A DNA stretch of 6,718 nucleotides from the NCBI GenBank assembly GCA_015661555.1, contig DQVW01000071.1:1-6718 (forward strand). The letters run 5' to 3'. Positions 5,971-6,718 of the stretch are shown piece by piece. The position numbers and the translations under genes were made by a program. Position 1 is the first letter of the stretch. Every line of letters begins with the position of its first letter. The notes under the pieces are model-generated. The model was not told the DNA's origin. It made no database searches and worked only from the letters and a program-made list of their open reading frames with translations. Source of the DNA: Methanothermococcus okinawensis. Its GTDB lineage: Archaea; AGJL01; Methanococci; Methanococcales; Methanococcaceae.

Positions 5971-6514
5971 TGCCTCTCTTCTCCAGTGGAATTAGCAGTT
6001 GTAGGAATGCATTTATCACCTGTACTATGGCCAGTATTAGGAATTGATAATTGAGATACACTATCATAGCCAGTGTAGAAAAGATTAGAAGTATTCCCCC
6101 AAACTTCCTAATTTTGGATTTGAAAAGCACCCCTTCAATAGCCATTATGAGTCCATATATCGAGCCTATAAATACTCCCAAAAGTGAGGGATATATGAAG
6201 AAGACTGTAAGGGAAGAGACTACAATACATAGTAAGGCGTAACATACGATCTCATCCATAATCCTGTTAAAGTAACTATATACTTCCAGTTTTGACTTCC
6301 TGTATCTTACTATAACTCCTAAACCCATGAGAATAATTAGAATAGCTACAGTAACTAGGAATCCAATATCCTCAAAAAATTGGAGAATAATGTGGATAAT
6401 AAAGAATACCAGTGCACTTAGGAAGTTAGATAGAAAGTATACCTCTTTTTTATAGTTTTTATCTTCCTCACCGTATCCCTCGAATACTAAACTTAACACT
6501 TCTTTTATATCCAT
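5963..6514 (-). CDS. Small polytopic membrane protein of unknown function
   Basis: A 183-aa protein with a short charged cytosolic-looking N-terminus (residues 1-25, Glu/Lys-rich), then about five or six hydrophobic segments: about 27-46, 50-69, 87-107, 109-130, 137-153 and 155-175. Between the second and third lies a basic loop (RYRKSKLEV, 70-78), and another basic patch, FKSKIRKF, lies at 131-138. The tail KRGTN is short. Residues E127 and N168 sit within otherwise apolar segments. No transporter or enzyme signature was recognised. The ATG start is supported by AGGGA (plus 6521-6525) six bases upstream. The gene is convergent with the nucleotidyltransferase gene and overlaps it by 8 bp. Codon use looks more AT-rich than the plus-strand genes, as expected for hydrophobic residues, so this is not evidence of transfer. 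Confidence 0.8.
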   Translation of the reverse strand: MDIKEVLSLVFEGYGEEDKNYKKEVYFLSNFLSALVFFIIHIILQFFEDIGFLVTVAILIILMGLGVIVRYRKSKLEVYSYFNRIMDEIVCYALLCIVVSSLTVFFIYPSLLGVFIGSIYGLIMAIEGVLFKSKIRKFGGILLIFSTLAMIVYLNYQFLILAIVQVINAFLQLLIPLEKRGTN

Positions 6515-6592
6515 GGTTAATCCCTATGACTTTTTCTAGTAATTATTAATAGAGACTCTTCTAATAGTGTTGTTCTAGTTTATCCTCTACGG

Positions 6593-6600
6593 TTATAAAA
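6593..6600 (-). promoter_or_regulatory. Possible TATA box of the membrane-protein gene
   Basis: The minus strand reads TTTTATAA here, about 80 bp before the ATG at 6514. A start point near 6570 would leave a leader of about 55 nt. The same bases read TTATAAAA on the plus strand, so direction is uncertain. A weaker AT-rich element closer to the gene (6539-6551) is an alternative. Confidence 0.3.
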
Positions 6601-6615
6601 GTGGTAGACAATCTT

Positions 6616-6668
6616 CCCTCTTATCTGAGGGCTTTCAGGGGGAGGGGAACTTCCCACATCTTCAGGGG
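6616..6668. repeat. GC-rich cluster of short repeats and palindromes
   Basis: Three elements are packed into 53 bp of non-coding DNA. CCCTC (6616-6620) and GAGGG (6627-6631) form a 5-bp stem with a 6-base loop. GGGAA-C-TTCCC (6645-6655) is a perfect odd palindrome. TTCAGGGG occurs twice in direct orientation (6634-6641 and 6661-6668), flanking the palindrome. The cluster ends a few bases before a TATA box, so a regulatory role is possible. No open frame of note covers it. Confidence 0.45.
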
Positions 6669-6671
6669 AAT

Positions 6672-6691
6672 ATTAAGTTTATATTTAAAAG
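6672..6691 (+). promoter_or_regulatory. Promoter pointing out of the right edge
   Basis: TTTATATT at 6678-6685 differs from TTTATATA by one base and is preceded by ATTAAG as a possible BRE. The predicted start is near 6705-6708, only a few bases before an ATG at 6711-6713 that has no ribosome binding site. The transcript therefore probably belongs to a gene or stable RNA mostly outside the window. Confidence 0.5.
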
Positions 6692-6718
6692 TTTCCCTAT
6701 TTAGAGTTTTATGGTGTG

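Noticed and set aside
6051..6242. Plus-strand open frame of 63 codons opposite the membrane-protein gene
   Set aside because: There is no ribosome binding site, and the opposite strand encodes a coherent membrane protein with a good start.
6601..6658. Possible H/ACA-type guide RNA (GTGG/CCAC outer pairing ending in ACA)
   Set aside because: The distance from the upper stem to ACA is about 7 nt instead of the roughly 14-16 nt expected, and no K-turn is visible.
6616..6668. CRISPR-like repeats
   Set aside because: There are only two 8-bp direct copies, too short and too few for an array, and no leader or cas gene is present.

Overview
The window looks like a methanogenic archaeon of the order Methanococcales, probably thermophilic. 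It carries formylmethanofuran:tetrahydromethanopterin formyltransferase (Ftr) and an archaeal-type ribosomal protein S15. Start codons follow GGTGA/AGGGGAT-type ribosome binding sites, promoters have TTTATATA-like TATA boxes, and arginine is mostly AGG/AGA. The genus cannot be settled. The coding GC looks higher, by eye, than that of Methanocaldococcus jannaschii.

Left part (1-799, minus strand): rps15 is transcribed leftwards. It is followed after 57 bp by a previously easy-to-miss partial gene that runs off the left edge (51 codons visible). rps15 and ftr are divergent and share a 131-bp intergenic region with back-to-back TATA boxes and an 8-bp inverted repeat lying on the rps15 core promoter.

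Centre (800-5970, plus strand): ftr comes first and ends at a T-rich terminator-like stretch. A tight cluster of four genes follows: an unrecognised 228-aa protein with a TTG start, a tungsten/molybdenum-pterin aldehyde:ferredoxin oxidoreductase family enzyme that best fits glyceraldehyde-3-phosphate:ferredoxin oxidoreductase (GAPOR), an AfpA-type FMN archaeoflavoprotein, and an archaeal predicted nucleotidyltransferase. Spacings are 16 bp, a 4-bp ATGA overlap and a 7-bp overlap, so these are very likely one operon. The oxidoreductase should reduce ferredoxin, and AfpA proteins are known to take electrons from ferredoxin. The pair may therefore be a sugar-phosphate-to-flavoprotein electron module. 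That link is inference.

Right part (5963-6718): a small polytopic membrane protein is encoded on the minus strand, and its 3' end overlaps the nucleotidyltransferase gene by 8 bp tail to tail. The last 200 bp are non-coding. They contain GC-rich short repeats and a palindrome just upstream of a good TATA box that points out of the window, so another gene or stable RNA probably starts at or beyond the right edge.

No CRISPR array, insertion sequence, tRNA or rRNA gene was seen.
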